NCBI GenBank assembly: GCA_039587535.1
Contig: JBDHIF010000012.1
Location: 73,659-137,658, forward strand
Length of the DNA stretch: 64,000 nucleotides
Source: JAWLHJ01 sp039587535
Lineage (GTDB): Bacteria > Gemmatimonadota > Gemmatimonadetes > Longimicrobiales > Gaopeijiaceae
Direction: 5' to 3'
The position numbers and the translations under genes were made by a program. Below are positions 37,396-44,985 of this stretch, one piece after another. Every line of letters begins with the position of its first letter. Within the stretch, counting starts at the first letter, position 1. Below the pieces are notes generated by a model. The model made no database searches and was not told the DNA's origin. It saw nothing but the letters and a program-made list of their open reading frames with translations.

Positions 37396-38015
37396 GGCTG
37401 TGGTTGTGCATCCACGAGAATCGGGCGAAATGCATCGGCTGGGAGCGCGCCCTGCACCTGGAAGCCGTTGACGAAGAAGGTCGGGGTGCCACGGACCCCG
37501 GCATCTTTAGCGGCATCGTTGGCAGCCTCGGTGCGATCCTCGAACGTGTCCTCCTCGTAACATCTCAGGAACCGAGCGTCTTCGGCTCCGACCATGCCAG
37601 CGAGCGCGACGAGCTCGTCCTTCGGATTCCGCTCGTCCACCCAGCGATCACGGTGCTCGAACAGGACGTCGTGCATCTCCCAGAAGAGGTCCTGATCCGC
37701 GGCGCACTCCGCCGCTCGAGCGCCCTCTTCGCTGTTCCGGAATCCGAGGTCGAAAGGAACGAGCTTCCAACGCACCCGCCCCGTCTGGACGAACTCCGAT
37801 CGAAGGGTGGGCCAGGTGTTCAAGGCGAACTGGGCGCACGCGCTGCACGCGAAGTCTCCGTACTCGACGACGAGCACCGGGGCTTCCGGGTCTCCCAGGT
37901 CGTGGCCCAAGCCGTCGAGGGTCGCATCTTGGGCGATACCCGCACGGGGCCACGCGGCGGCAGCGAGTGATATCGCTGTGACGACCACCCTGACGGTGCT
38001 TGCCCGCGTGGACAT
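37392..38015 (-). CDS. DsbA-like thiol-disulfide oxidoreductase, exported
   Basis: 207 residues: a signal peptide (to about 29, AGIAQD), then a thioredoxin/DsbA fold with active-site Cys57-Ser-Ala-Cys60 in GDFACSACAQFA and the cis-Pro loop GVRGTPTFFVNG near 175-186. This is the single-domain DsbA/BdbD (thioredoxin_4) type. It probably forms or reshuffles disulfides in the periplasm. Start and stop overlap both neighbours (TGATG upstream, ATGA downstream), so it is tightly bound to the DUF3179 and beta-barrel genes. DUF3179 proteins or the barrel may be its clients (inference). Confidence 0.88.
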   Translation of the reverse strand: MSTRASTVRVVVTAISLAAAAWPRAGIAQDATLDGLGHDLGDPEAPVLVVEYGDFACSACAQFALNTWPTLRSEFVQTGRVRWKLVPFDLGFRNSEEGARAAECAADQDLFWEMHDVLFEHRDRWVDERNPKDELVALAGMVGAEDARFLRCYEEDTFEDRTEAANDAAKDAGVRGTPTFFVNGFQVQGALPADAFRPILVDAQPQP

Positions 38016-38935
38016 CAGCCACCCCACAGGAGCCGATAGCCGATGCTGGCTCCGTATCCGGCAGGCAGGTTGCGTCCGCTCACCGGCACGGGGACGGTCG
38101 CTTCCAGGAGTCCCGGTCCCACGGCCGTAGCGAGCGTCGGCACGACCTGAATGAGCTTCCGCTTCTGACTGGTCAGCCGAATGCCCTGGTCGAGCGGTGC
38201 CTCCCCCCAGAGGGCGTCCACCCCTAACTCCCAGCTGAGGGACCTGAATGTGCCGCCGAGCGCCGCGTGAGCGAACCATTCGTTACCAGGACGGTGTCGC
38301 GACTGCTCATTCTCCGCGCGCCAGCGATAGCCCGACCAGCCCGCGACATACAGGGGTAGGGATCCGGGTGTCCAACCGGATTCCAGGCTGACCTCGAAAT
38401 CCTCCTGCCCCTCCGTGAGGGGCAGCTCGGTGGCGTCCACGGGAAAATCACTGCCAGGGATCTTGTAGCCGACGCGAACCGCCACCGGGGCTTCGAATCC
38501 GAAGAGCGCCGGACTCACACGAACCGCAGCCCGGATGTCCCCGACACCGGTGCTCCGGCTCTCGCCTGCCGGGGCTTCTACGCGGAGGCGATGGACGGGC
38601 ACCTGGCCCCAGATCTCGAGCCCGTCGGTGAGCCCGTACGACGCCGTCAGGTATGCTGACTGGGTCTGGAACTCGGAAGCGCCGATGAAGCGCTCCCGGC
38701 TTCCGAGTGGGTTGAACGATTCCGTCGCCAGGTTGAACGACGTGGACAGCTGGATCCAGCCGGCACCAGCGGGCATCGTCCGGTTCCCCGCGCTTTGGAG
38801 GAGCGTTGGGGAGGAGTGGGGGGCGCTACAAATGGCTTGTGCGGCGACCGGAGTCAGAAGGCCGCCCGACCCGAGGAGGAGTGCGCACGTCACGAGCGCG
38901 GTCGTCCATCGAGGGTCCGGTCTCGTGATGTTCAT
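38015..38935 (-). CDS. outer-membrane beta-barrel-like protein
   Basis: 306 residues with a signal peptide ending near AAQA (34). The rest alternates short beta-strands (for example SAYLTASYGLTDGLEIWGQVP and AAVRVSPALFGFEAPVAVRVGYK) with aromatic residues, and ends in GYGASIGYRLLWGG. This looks like a 10-14-strand outer-membrane barrel of the phenol-degradation MetA/transporter-like type, but no specific family is certain. The start at 38935 overlaps the upstream DUF3179 stop by 4 bases; an ATG 14 codons earlier lies inside that gene. Confidence 0.7.
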   Translation of the reverse strand: MNITRPDPRWTTALVTCALLLGSGGLLTPVAAQAICSAPHSSPTLLQSAGNRTMPAGAGWIQLSTSFNLATESFNPLGSRERFIGASEFQTQSAYLTASYGLTDGLEIWGQVPVHRLRVEAPAGESRSTGVGDIRAAVRVSPALFGFEAPVAVRVGYKIPGSDFPVDATELPLTEGQEDFEVSLESGWTPGSLPLYVAGWSGYRWRAENEQSRHRPGNEWFAHAALGGTFRSLSWELGVDALWGEAPLDQGIRLTSQKRKLIQVVPTLATAVGPGLLEATVPVPVSGRNLPAGYGASIGYRLLWGG

Positions 38936-40041
38936 GAGGGCCTCCAGGATTCGATGTCGGCATAGAAGAGGGGCCAAGCGAACCAGAATGCCACGAATGC
39001 TTCGTGGACCGGCTCCAGGGCGGAGCCGGCGAGGGGCCCGCCCGTGGCGATCCCGCCGGTGTTCCAGGTCGACCCGGTTTGGGTGTCCACGAACTTGTTC
39101 TCGACGAGCTCGAAGGTCAGGACCTCACCTTCGACCGTCGGTCGGTAGGCCATCGCGCCCTCCTTCTCCTCGTCCCAGAAGACCACGAACGGCTCGCCGT
39201 CGACCTCCTCGCCGATGGCCGCCTTCGGACCAAGGGATCGAAGCGTCTCGTACACAAAGGCCAGGCCTCCGGTCCCGTTCTGCGACGGCACGCCCAACGC
39301 CCGCTCCTTCGGTGGGTGACGCCGGTCGATGGGCTCAGAGACCGTGAAGAGCAGCTGCTCGTTGTCAGGATCGTCGTACTGGCCGTACGGATAGAACTCG
39401 GACCCGTAGTCCCGGTCCCAGCCCGTGTTCGTCGTGACGATCAATGTATTGCCGTGCAAGCGGCGCCAACCGTCCAACGTCATCTCGGTGGCACCGACCA
39501 TCTGGAGCTCGGTGCCGTCGGCGGGGCCGCACCGGCCTCCTCGGGCCATCTGCGGCCAAAGGGACTCGGCTCCCTCCGTTCGGTCGTACATGATGAGGTT
39601 GTTGCGGTAAAGGAGGCCGGACACCCCGAACTCGACACCACCTTGAGGGGCTCGGTCGAACGTGAGGCTCGAGCCCGTGAGCGGGCAGTGGGTGATGGCA
39701 AGAGATTCGCCGTTCATGCTCAGGTTCACGATCTCGTGCCACCAGAAGATGTTCAACGGAACCGCGACTGGCTGGTCACCGACGAAGACGCCCACGACGC
39801 GGTCGTCGAGGCTGTATTGTTCGGTACCCGGCGCGCCGAAGAAGTCCATCTCCGGGTCGGTCAAAGCGGGGATGGCATCGCGGAATTGACCGATGAAGAT
39901 CTCGGATTCCGGGATGCTGCAAGACAAGCCGTCCGGGAGCTCTCTCTCGCCGAGCGTTCCCGTCGGCGAGTCGGTGCATGCCGCCACGGCCACGGCCCCG
40001 ACGATCGACGCCGCTAGCCTGAGTGAGCGAGTGGAAGTCAC
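38932..40041 (-). CDS. DUF3179 lipoprotein, CPLT subtype (copy B)
   Basis: 369 residues with a lipobox (AVAAC, Cys22). DUF3179 landmarks are IFWWHEIVN near 98-106, ITHCPLTGSSLTFDR with Cys119, SGLLYRNNLIMYDR, and PPKERALGV. Like copy A it lacks the second Cys of CPLC. It heads the operon copy B - barrel - DsbA-like - copy A, all joined by 1-4-base overlaps. It ends in a FVAFWFAW segment shared with copy A. Function unknown; lipid-anchored in the envelope by its signal. Confidence 0.8.
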   Translation of the reverse strand: MTSTRSLRLAASIVGAVAVAACTDSPTGTLGERELPDGLSCSIPESEIFIGQFRDAIPALTDPEMDFFGAPGTEQYSLDDRVVGVFVGDQPVAVPLNIFWWHEIVNLSMNGESLAITHCPLTGSSLTFDRAPQGGVEFGVSGLLYRNNLIMYDRTEGAESLWPQMARGGRCGPADGTELQMVGATEMTLDGWRRLHGNTLIVTTNTGWDRDYGSEFYPYGQYDDPDNEQLLFTVSEPIDRRHPPKERALGVPSQNGTGGLAFVYETLRSLGPKAAIGEEVDGEPFVVFWDEEKEGAMAYRPTVEGEVLTFELVENKFVDTQTGSTWNTGGIATGGPLAGSALEPVHEAFVAFWFAWPLFYADIESWRPS

Positions 40042-40118
40042 GCGAGATCCTTGCGATGGGGATTTTGTTGTGGTGTTGTGACCGTCGAACCGGAGTCGAC
40101 GCCGGAGAGTTCCGGCCG

Positions 40119-40280
40119 AACCCGGTAGGAGACGGGACCGGGGGCCTCGTGACGGCGGCGATCCGTACTGCCCTCGGTGCCTCGGTGGCGTTGGTGGAGC
40201 GTCAGAGGCCGGGCGCGGATTGCCTCAACTACGGCTACGTGCCATCGAAGGCACCCACCGGAAGCGCCGTGAGCAGATGG
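40119..40280 (+). pseudogene. remnant of a MerA/Lpd-type FAD pyridine-nucleotide disulfide oxidoreductase
   Basis: A ~50-codon stretch reads GDGTGGLVTAAIRTALGAS, VALVERQRPGADCLN and YGYVPSKAP. It matches in order the FAD-binding Gly-rich loop, the ALVE strand end and the redox motif of mercuric reductase and dihydrolipoamide dehydrogenase (family pattern CLNxGCVPSK). The second redox Cys is Tyr, the Gly-rich loop is altered, nothing recognisable follows, and the N-terminal strand is lost. It lies in the gap between two minus-strand DUF3179 operons, on the opposite strand. It is clearly a decayed fragment, not a working gene. Confidence 0.72.
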
Positions 40281-40338
40281 ACCGCCACGACGACGTGCAA
40301 CCCGATGGATCGACCTTCGAACCGGGCCCCCCGCTGCC

Positions 40339-41439
40339 TCACGGGCGGATGTCCGTGTCCGGTCGAAAGGCTGCCCAGGCGAACCAGAGGTAGTCCCCGT
40401 GCGGCAACGCGTCCAGCTGATGCCCTGCCATGGGCCCAGAGACGGCCAGGCCCGCCACATTCCACTCGCTGCCGGTCTCGCGGTCGCGGAAGGCCGTCCG
40501 CCCGGCGGGCTCGAAGGTGAGTGTCCGACCGTCCGCGGTCGTCCGGAAGATGCCGGAAGCGCCGACGTCCCGCCCGTCTGAGATCTGCCCCCGGTCCAAG
40601 GCGCTGGCCGTTCCTGGGGCCCAGAAGACGACCACATCGCCCCCCCCTACTTCGTCGTGGATCACCCGTCGCTCGCTGAGGGTCGAGAAGGGGTATGCCA
40701 CGGGCGGCTCCATCGTGGTGAGCGCCGCGACCCGCTCCATCGCGGGGAGGCGGTCGTCGAGGGCTTTCCCGAAGAACCGCTCGATCGGTCCTTCCCCTGT
40801 GTCGTAGCCAGTATAGGGATTCCTGCCATAAGGACGATCGTGCCCCGTGTCTCTCGACAGGACGCGGGCGTGCTCGTAGGTCTCTCGGGCGACCTCCCAG
40901 CTCAGGCTCTGCCCCGGCACCATCTCCAGCCGCTCGTCGGTGAGTGCGCCCACGATCCCGGCCCCGGTAGCCTGCTGCCACCAGGTCTCGGTCTGCCGGT
41001 CGTACATCACCAGGTCGGAATGCCGCAGGCGGCCCGTTGTCCCGAAATCCAGCAGCCGATCCCCGAGCCGACGATCGAAGACGAGAGCGGTGTTGCAGAG
41101 AGGACAGTACGTGACGGTCACCGGCCGGCCGCCCACGACGTCGTTGACGATCTCGTGGTAGATGAGGATCTGATACGGGTACAGATGGACCTCCTGTCCC
41201 TGACGCACCACCACGACCGGCTCTCGGTCGCCCAGCCAGTCGTCCGCTTCGTCGACCGATACGAATCTCGGCTCGTCGATCGCGGGGATGCCGTCCTTGG
41301 GAGGGCCACCCGAGACGATCTCTTCCAACGGCACGGAGTGCTGTGTGAAGTCGGTACGCCACTTCTCCTGCCCAGCTGCGAAGCACGGCGCGAGGAGGGT
41401 GGCCGCAGCGCATACGATGGGAGGAAGCCGCGTCCTCAT
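40339..41439 (-). CDS. DUF3179 protein, CPLC subtype (copy C)
   Basis: 366 residues with a signal peptide (cleavage near AAGQ, ~23) and no obvious lipobox. It has the full DUF3179 signature: YPYQILIYHEIVND at 87-100, TYCPLCNTALVFDR with Cys112 and Cys115, and LVMYDRQTETWWQQ. It therefore keeps the Cys pair lost from copies A and B and is the canonical form. Its start overlaps the anti-sigma stop by 4 bases, so it is the third gene of the sigma/anti-sigma operon and a likely member of that regulon. A frame extension to 41586 overlaps the anti-sigma gene and is rejected. Confidence 0.85.
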   Translation of the reverse strand: MRTRLPPIVCAAATLLAPCFAAGQEKWRTDFTQHSVPLEEIVSGGPPKDGIPAIDEPRFVSVDEADDWLGDREPVVVVRQGQEVHLYPYQILIYHEIVNDVVGGRPVTVTYCPLCNTALVFDRRLGDRLLDFGTTGRLRHSDLVMYDRQTETWWQQATGAGIVGALTDERLEMVPGQSLSWEVARETYEHARVLSRDTGHDRPYGRNPYTGYDTGEGPIERFFGKALDDRLPAMERVAALTTMEPPVAYPFSTLSERRVIHDEVGGGDVVVFWAPGTASALDRGQISDGRDVGASGIFRTTADGRTLTFEPAGRTAFRDRETGSEWNVAGLAVSGPMAGHQLDALPHGDYLWFAWAAFRPDTDIRP

Positions 41440-41702
41440 AGGGCGTCCCCCTGACCCTCCTGTTCGAGCAGCTTGAGGAAGAGCCGCTTGCGGAGGTCGG
41501 GTGGTGCTTGCTCGCGCGTCGCGAGACGCCGTGTGTACTCCAGATATGCCCTCTGGAAGTCGTAGGCGGGATAACACCGACCGCACACCTCGAGGTGCTT
41601 CTCCAGCGCTTCACGGTCGTCCTCGGCGAGCTCGCCGTCCAGGAAGTCCCAAAGCTGTCGCATGGCGTCTTCACAGCGGATCATGCCCAACGCTTTCATC
41701 AT
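41436..41702 (-). CDS. zinc-binding anti-sigma factor, RsrA-like
   Basis: 88 residues. Cys10, His36, Cys40 and Cys43 are spaced as in RsrA-type ZAS proteins, which bind zinc and release their sigma factor on thiol oxidation. No membrane segment, so it is a soluble anti-sigma. The gene lies between the ECF sigma and DUF3179 copy C with ATGA overlaps on both sides. A redox-responsive switch is therefore plausible and fits the DsbA-like gene and thiol motifs in the neighbouring operon (inference). Confidence 0.88.
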   Translation of the reverse strand: MMKALGMIRCEDAMRQLWDFLDGELAEDDREALEKHLEVCGRCYPAYDFQRAYLEYTRRLATREQAPPDLRKRLFLKLLEQEGQGDAL

Positions 41703-42391
41703 GATGCGGTCTCCTCGAGATATCCTGACCGGGCCGCGAATTCCCTCAGTTGGTCCTGCAGGAGGTTTCGTGCCCGGAAGAGTCGGCTCTTCACGGTGCC
41801 TACGGGAATGCTCAACACTTCGGCGATCTCCGCGTACCGGAGATCTCCCAGGTCGCTCAGAACGAGGACGTCTTTGAAATCGGGGGGAAGGGCGTCGATG
41901 GCGGCGATGACCTCGTCATCGATCAGGACGCGGAAGAAGCTCTGCTCCGGGTCCTCCTGCCCGGTGTGGAACAGGGGGGACTCGGGGATGGAGTCGAGCG
42001 GCGTGTCCAGCTCGGTGGCGGCGTGCTCGCGACGGTTGCGGGCGAGGTCCTTCTCGTGCAGGAACGTGTTCCGACAGATTGTGAACAGCCAGGACTTCAT
42101 GTTCGTCCCGCGCTCGTACCGGTGCCAGAAACGGTGGGCCCGGAGGAACGTCTCCTGGACCAGGTCCTCGGCGTCGTCCTCGTCGCCGTTGGTGAGGCGC
42201 ATGGCGAATCTGTACACGGCGTCCAGCCAGGGCAGCGCCTCCTCGCTGAATCCGTCCTTGCTCGAGTCGGGCTCGTCACCGAGTGGGGCTGGAGGAGGCA
42301 ATCGCGTTCTCTCCCCTCCCACCGGGTGCTTGCCGTGGCCGGATAGCATGGTCCACGCCATCCGTACCTTCTCCCAGAGGTGTTGGCTCAT
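41699..42391 (-). CDS. ECF-type RNA polymerase sigma factor
   Basis: About 230 residues from the ATG at 42391. Region 2 has YRFAMRLTNGDEDDAEDLVQETFLRAHRF-type sequence (here in part) and MKSWLFTICRNTFL. Region 4 ends with ALPPDFKDVLVLSDLGDL and EIAEVLSIPVGTVKSRLFRAR, a complete helix-turn-helix. Between the regions is an Arg/Glu-rich linker. It resembles SigR/ECF12-like factors, which pair with RsrA-type anti-sigmas. The reading frame is open far upstream (to 42706), but that part is low-complexity without family resemblance. It is translationally coupled to the anti-sigma. Confidence 0.9.
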   Translation of the reverse strand: MSQHLWEKVRMAWTMLSGHGKHPVGGERTRLPPPAPLGDEPDSSKDGFSEEALPWLDAVYRFAMRLTNGDEDDAEDLVQETFLRAHRFWHRYERGTNMKSWLFTICRNTFLHEKDLARNRREHAATELDTPLDSIPESPLFHTGQEDPEQSFFRVLIDDEVIAAIDALPPDFKDVLVLSDLGDLRYAEIAEVLSIPVGTVKSRLFRARNLLQDQLREFAARSGYLEETAS

Positions 42392-42699
42392 GCGGCCGCC
42401 GTGTGTCTGGAGTGATCGGGGTGCCGGCTTCGGCCACCGGACGGGTAGCGCGGGAACGGAATCATCAACGGATGAGCCCCGGGCAGAAAGAGCAAGAGGA
42501 GGACGGGAAGAGGTTGTCTCACGCGAATGCCTTCCCGGCGGGGGTGCGACGCTGCAGCCTCCGAACAGGCGTGTGCCGGAAACGGTTCCCCGGGTGCCCA
42601 TGTCGCTGAATGCGTCGTACCTGGACAACGTCGATTTGACTGACGTTCGCAGCCGGATCGAAGCTGACGCGCCCGAGCGCTCGGGTACCGCGATTCTCG
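42392..42699. other. non-coding region between the divergent sigma operon and purA
   Basis: I see no convincing gene here. On the minus strand a GGAACC (complement of 42584-42589) could be an ECF-type -35 element for autoregulation of the sigma operon, but no clear -10 follows. A 14-bp perfect palindrome, CCCGAGCGCTCGGG, lies at 42672-42685, ending 14 bases before the purA -35 box. Confidence 0.4.
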
Positions 42700-42728
42700 T
42701 TGACACCCCCGTGAGCCGTGTCTAGCTT
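42700..42728 (+). promoter_or_regulatory. promoter of purA
   Basis: A consensus -35 box TTGACA (42700-42705), 17 bases, then TAGCTT (42723-42728). The same TAGCTT hexamer at the same spacing is seen upstream of ffh and rplS. The start point would be near 42735. Confidence 0.6.
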
Positions 42729-42749
42729 TTCCCAAAGGATACAGCGGTC

Positions 42750-42788
42750 AACGGGCCATCCCCCTCGGGGGCGGCCCGTTTTCTTTTT
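42750..42788 (+). terminator. terminator-like attenuator in the purA leader
   Basis: AACGGGCC (42750-42757) pairs with GGCCCGTT (42773-42780), with an inner CCCCC/GGGGG stem (42760-42764 / 42767-42771). A T-rich tract (TTCTTTTTT) follows. It is the best intrinsic terminator in the window, yet it lies between the purA promoter and the purA start with no plus-strand gene before it. A role as attenuator is therefore likely. Confidence 0.7.
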
Positions 42789-42801
42789 TGTGAGGATGGA
42801 G

Positions 42802-44097
42802 ATGTCCGAGTCAGGCGCATGCACGGTCGTCGTAGGGTGCCAGTGGGGCGACGAAGGGAAGGGGAAGATCGTCGATGTGTTGGCCGAAGGCGTGGATATC
42901 GTCGCCAGGTACCAGGGCGGTGCGAACGCCGGACATACCGTGCACGTGGGAGACGATGAGTTCATCCTCCATCAGATCCCTTCGGGTGTGCTACACGGTG
43001 GTAAGCGCTGCCTGCTCGGCAACGGCGTAGTGCTCGATATCCGGCAGTTCTTCGAGGAGTACGACCAGCTCCTGAAGCGTGATCTGGAGCTCGATGGGCG
43101 CGTGGGCGTGAGCTACCGTGCCCAGCTCCTTCTGCCCTACCACAGGTGGATGGATCGAGCGGCCGAGGAGTCGGCCGCAGCCGACGACAAGATCGGCACG
43201 ACGGGCCGTGGCATCGGTCCCGCATACGAGGACAAGGCGGGCCGGCGGGGGGTCAGGGTCGCCGACCTCGCGAACCCGGAGCGTCTGCTCAAGCGGATCG
43301 ACCAGGCGAAGGCGCGCATCTGCGGTCGATTGAAGGAGCTGGGCGGTGGAGCCACGGACGAGCTCGAACGGACCATGGACGAAGCGCTGGCCTTGGGTGA
43401 GCGCCTTCTCGAGCTGGCCGTCGATACCGGACCTGAGATCAGCGCGGCGCTGAGGAGCGGTCGGCGGGTCCTCCTCGAAGGGGCGCAGGGGACTGCGCTG
43501 GACCTGGACCACGGTACGTATCCCTTCGTGACCTCTTCCAACACGACGGCGGCCGCCGCGGCGACCGGAACCGGGATCGGCCCGACGGCCATCGACTCGG
43601 TCATCGGAGTCGTGAAGGCCTACACGACCCGTGTGGGCGAGGGGCCTTTGCCGAGCGCGTTCGACCCGGACATGGACGAGCACGTCCGCACCCTCGGCGG
43701 TGAGTTCGGCGCCACCACCGGCCGACCCCGCCGTTGCGGTTGGTTCGACTCCGTGCTGACGCGGCATGCGGCTCAGGTCAACGGCCTCACCGGCCTTGCC
43801 GTGACCAAGCTCGACGTGCTGGATACCCTTTCGGAGCTGCAGGTGGCCACGGCTTATCGGCTCCCCGACGGAAACGTGACGGAGCGATTCCCGGCGGACA
43901 CCTGGTCGCTCTCCGAGCTCGAGCCGGTCTACGAGACGCTTCCGGGTTGGGAAGCCCCGACCGGCGACGTGAAGAAGCTGGAGGACCTCCCGCGGAACGC
44001 TCGTGCCTACCTGGACCGAGTCGAGGAGCTGACGGGTGCCCCCGTCCAGTGGGTGTCGGTCGGCACGCGTAGAAGCCAGATCATTCCGGTCGACTGA
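42802..44097 (+). CDS. purA: adenylosuccinate synthase
   Basis: About 431 residues; GTP-dependent condensation of IMP and aspartate, the first committed step to AMP. The P-loop-like GCQWGDEGKGK is at ~11-21, followed by VARYQGGANAGHTV, GTTGRGIGPAYEDK, LLEGAQGTALDLDHGTYPFVTSSN and TGRPRRCGWFD. The ATG at 42802 is preferred, with GAGG 6 bases upstream; ATG at 42796 is two codons earlier. The leader contains an attenuator-like hairpin. Confidence 0.96.
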   Translation: MSESGACTVVVGCQWGDEGKGKIVDVLAEGVDIVARYQGGANAGHTVHVGDDEFILHQIPSGVLHGGKRCLLGNGVVLDIRQFFEEYDQLLKRDLELDGRVGVSYRAQLLLPYHRWMDRAAEESAAADDKIGTTGRGIGPAYEDKAGRRGVRVADLANPERLLKRIDQAKARICGRLKELGGGATDELERTMDEALALGERLLELAVDTGPEISAALRSGRRVLLEGAQGTALDLDHGTYPFVTSSNTTAAAAATGTGIGPTAIDSVIGVVKAYTTRVGEGPLPSAFDPDMDEHVRTLGGEFGATTGRPRRCGWFDSVLTRHAAQVNGLTGLAVTKLDVLDTLSELQVATAYRLPDGNVTERFPADTWSLSELEPVYETLPGWEAPTGDVKKLEDLPRNARAYLDRVEELTGAPVQWVSVGTRRSQIIPVD

Positions 44098-44261
44098 CTC
44101 GGCGCGGGGTGTCGGCATCCCGCTTCACCGGCTCATTCCCGTACCTCTTGCGTCCGGTCACCATCCGGTACCGGAACCAGGCGGTCCCACATTCGGTTCG
44201 GCGTTGGAGTTCGAGGACGCGACTTGTGTCGTGGCCGACACCACCGTCTGAAGGAGGGATC

Positions 44262-44705
44262 ATGGGTATCGACGCGGGAAGAGCGATCACTGGGGGGATT
44301 CTGGGCACCACAGTGATGACGGTCGTGGGGATTTGGGTGGCGCCGCTCATCGGAATCCCGCCGATGAACCCGGCGGTCATGCTCGCCGGCGTGATGGGTG
44401 GTGTGTTAGCGGCCGGATGGATCGCTCACTTCGCCATCGGAACGGTGCTGGCTCTGATCTACGGTGTGGTGGCCCCGAGCCTCCCCGGGCCGCCGCCCTT
44501 CCGCGGTGCTCTGTACGGGATCGCGCCATTCCTGATGGCTCAGATGGTGGTCATGCCTGTCATGGGGATGCCCTTCTTTTCGGGGTCTCTGCCCATGGTC
44601 ATGGGCAGCCTGATTGGACATCTGGTCTACGGTGCCGTGGTCGGTGGCATCTACGGCCCGGTAACTGGCAGGGCCGAGCGCGGAGAAGTCTCGACCGCAC
44701 ACTGA
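44262..44705 (+). CDS. small integral membrane protein of unknown function
   Basis: 147 residues with about four membrane segments, rich in Gly, Met and Pro (for example PVMGMPFF). It begins MGIDAGRAITGGILGT, a form seen in DUF6789/YagU-like hypothetical membrane proteins; the match is tentative. A very strong ribosome binding site (AAGGAGGGA, 44251-44259) fixes the ATG at 44262, although the frame is open upstream. No functional partner is obvious. Confidence 0.7.
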   Translation: MGIDAGRAITGGILGTTVMTVVGIWVAPLIGIPPMNPAVMLAGVMGGVLAAGWIAHFAIGTVLALIYGVVAPSLPGPPPFRGALYGIAPFLMAQMVVMPVMGMPFFSGSLPMVMGSLIGHLVYGAVVGGIYGPVTGRAERGEVSTAH

Positions 44706-44714
44706 TCGCGCCGC

Positions 44715-44957
44715 TCACTTCGCCCCGGTTCGCGCGACGACCGCGAGTAGCTCGCCGATGGGAGGGCGGTCGTCGCGCACTTGGGGACGCGCGTAGGCCA
44801 GCGTCCCGCCGGGCGCGACCACGAAGTCCCCTCCGACCTACGACGGGTCGGACCCGCCTTCGCTCACCACTTCCCCCGGCATGACGAGCGTGGCGTACTA
44901 CCACCAAACATTGGGGTCGAGCCAGATCTTCCACCACGGCGCCCGCGCCATGCTCAT
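44715..44957 (-). pseudogene. decayed C-terminal half of a redoxin (AhpC/TSA-like, SelL-related type)
   Basis: Read on the minus strand in one frame, the region gives ARAPWWKIWLDPNVWW, stop, YATLVMPGEVVSEGGSDPS, stop, VGGDFVVAPGGTLAYARPQ and RPPIGELLAVV, then TGA. This resembles the C-terminal half of peroxiredoxin-like proteins (GGDFVVAPxGxxxYARPQ...RPPxGELL). Two in-frame TAG codons, at 44898-44900 and 44838-44840, and loss of the N-terminal half with the active site mark it as a pseudogene. It ends close to the DUF2911 gene. Confidence 0.55.
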
Positions 44958-44985
44958 GGGAGGCGTCCGGCGGGGTGCTCCGGCC

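Noticed and set aside
40023..40520. 165-residue plus-strand frame as an intact flavoprotein gene
   Set aside because: Only about 50 codons resemble the family, the redox Cys pair is broken and the remainder is antisense to DUF3179 copy C.
44838..44900. In-frame TAG codons in the redoxin remnant as recoding (pyrrolysine or suppressor)
   Set aside because: The N-terminal half with the active site is missing and no pyrrolysine genes are seen; decay explains it better. TAG is also not a selenocysteine codon.
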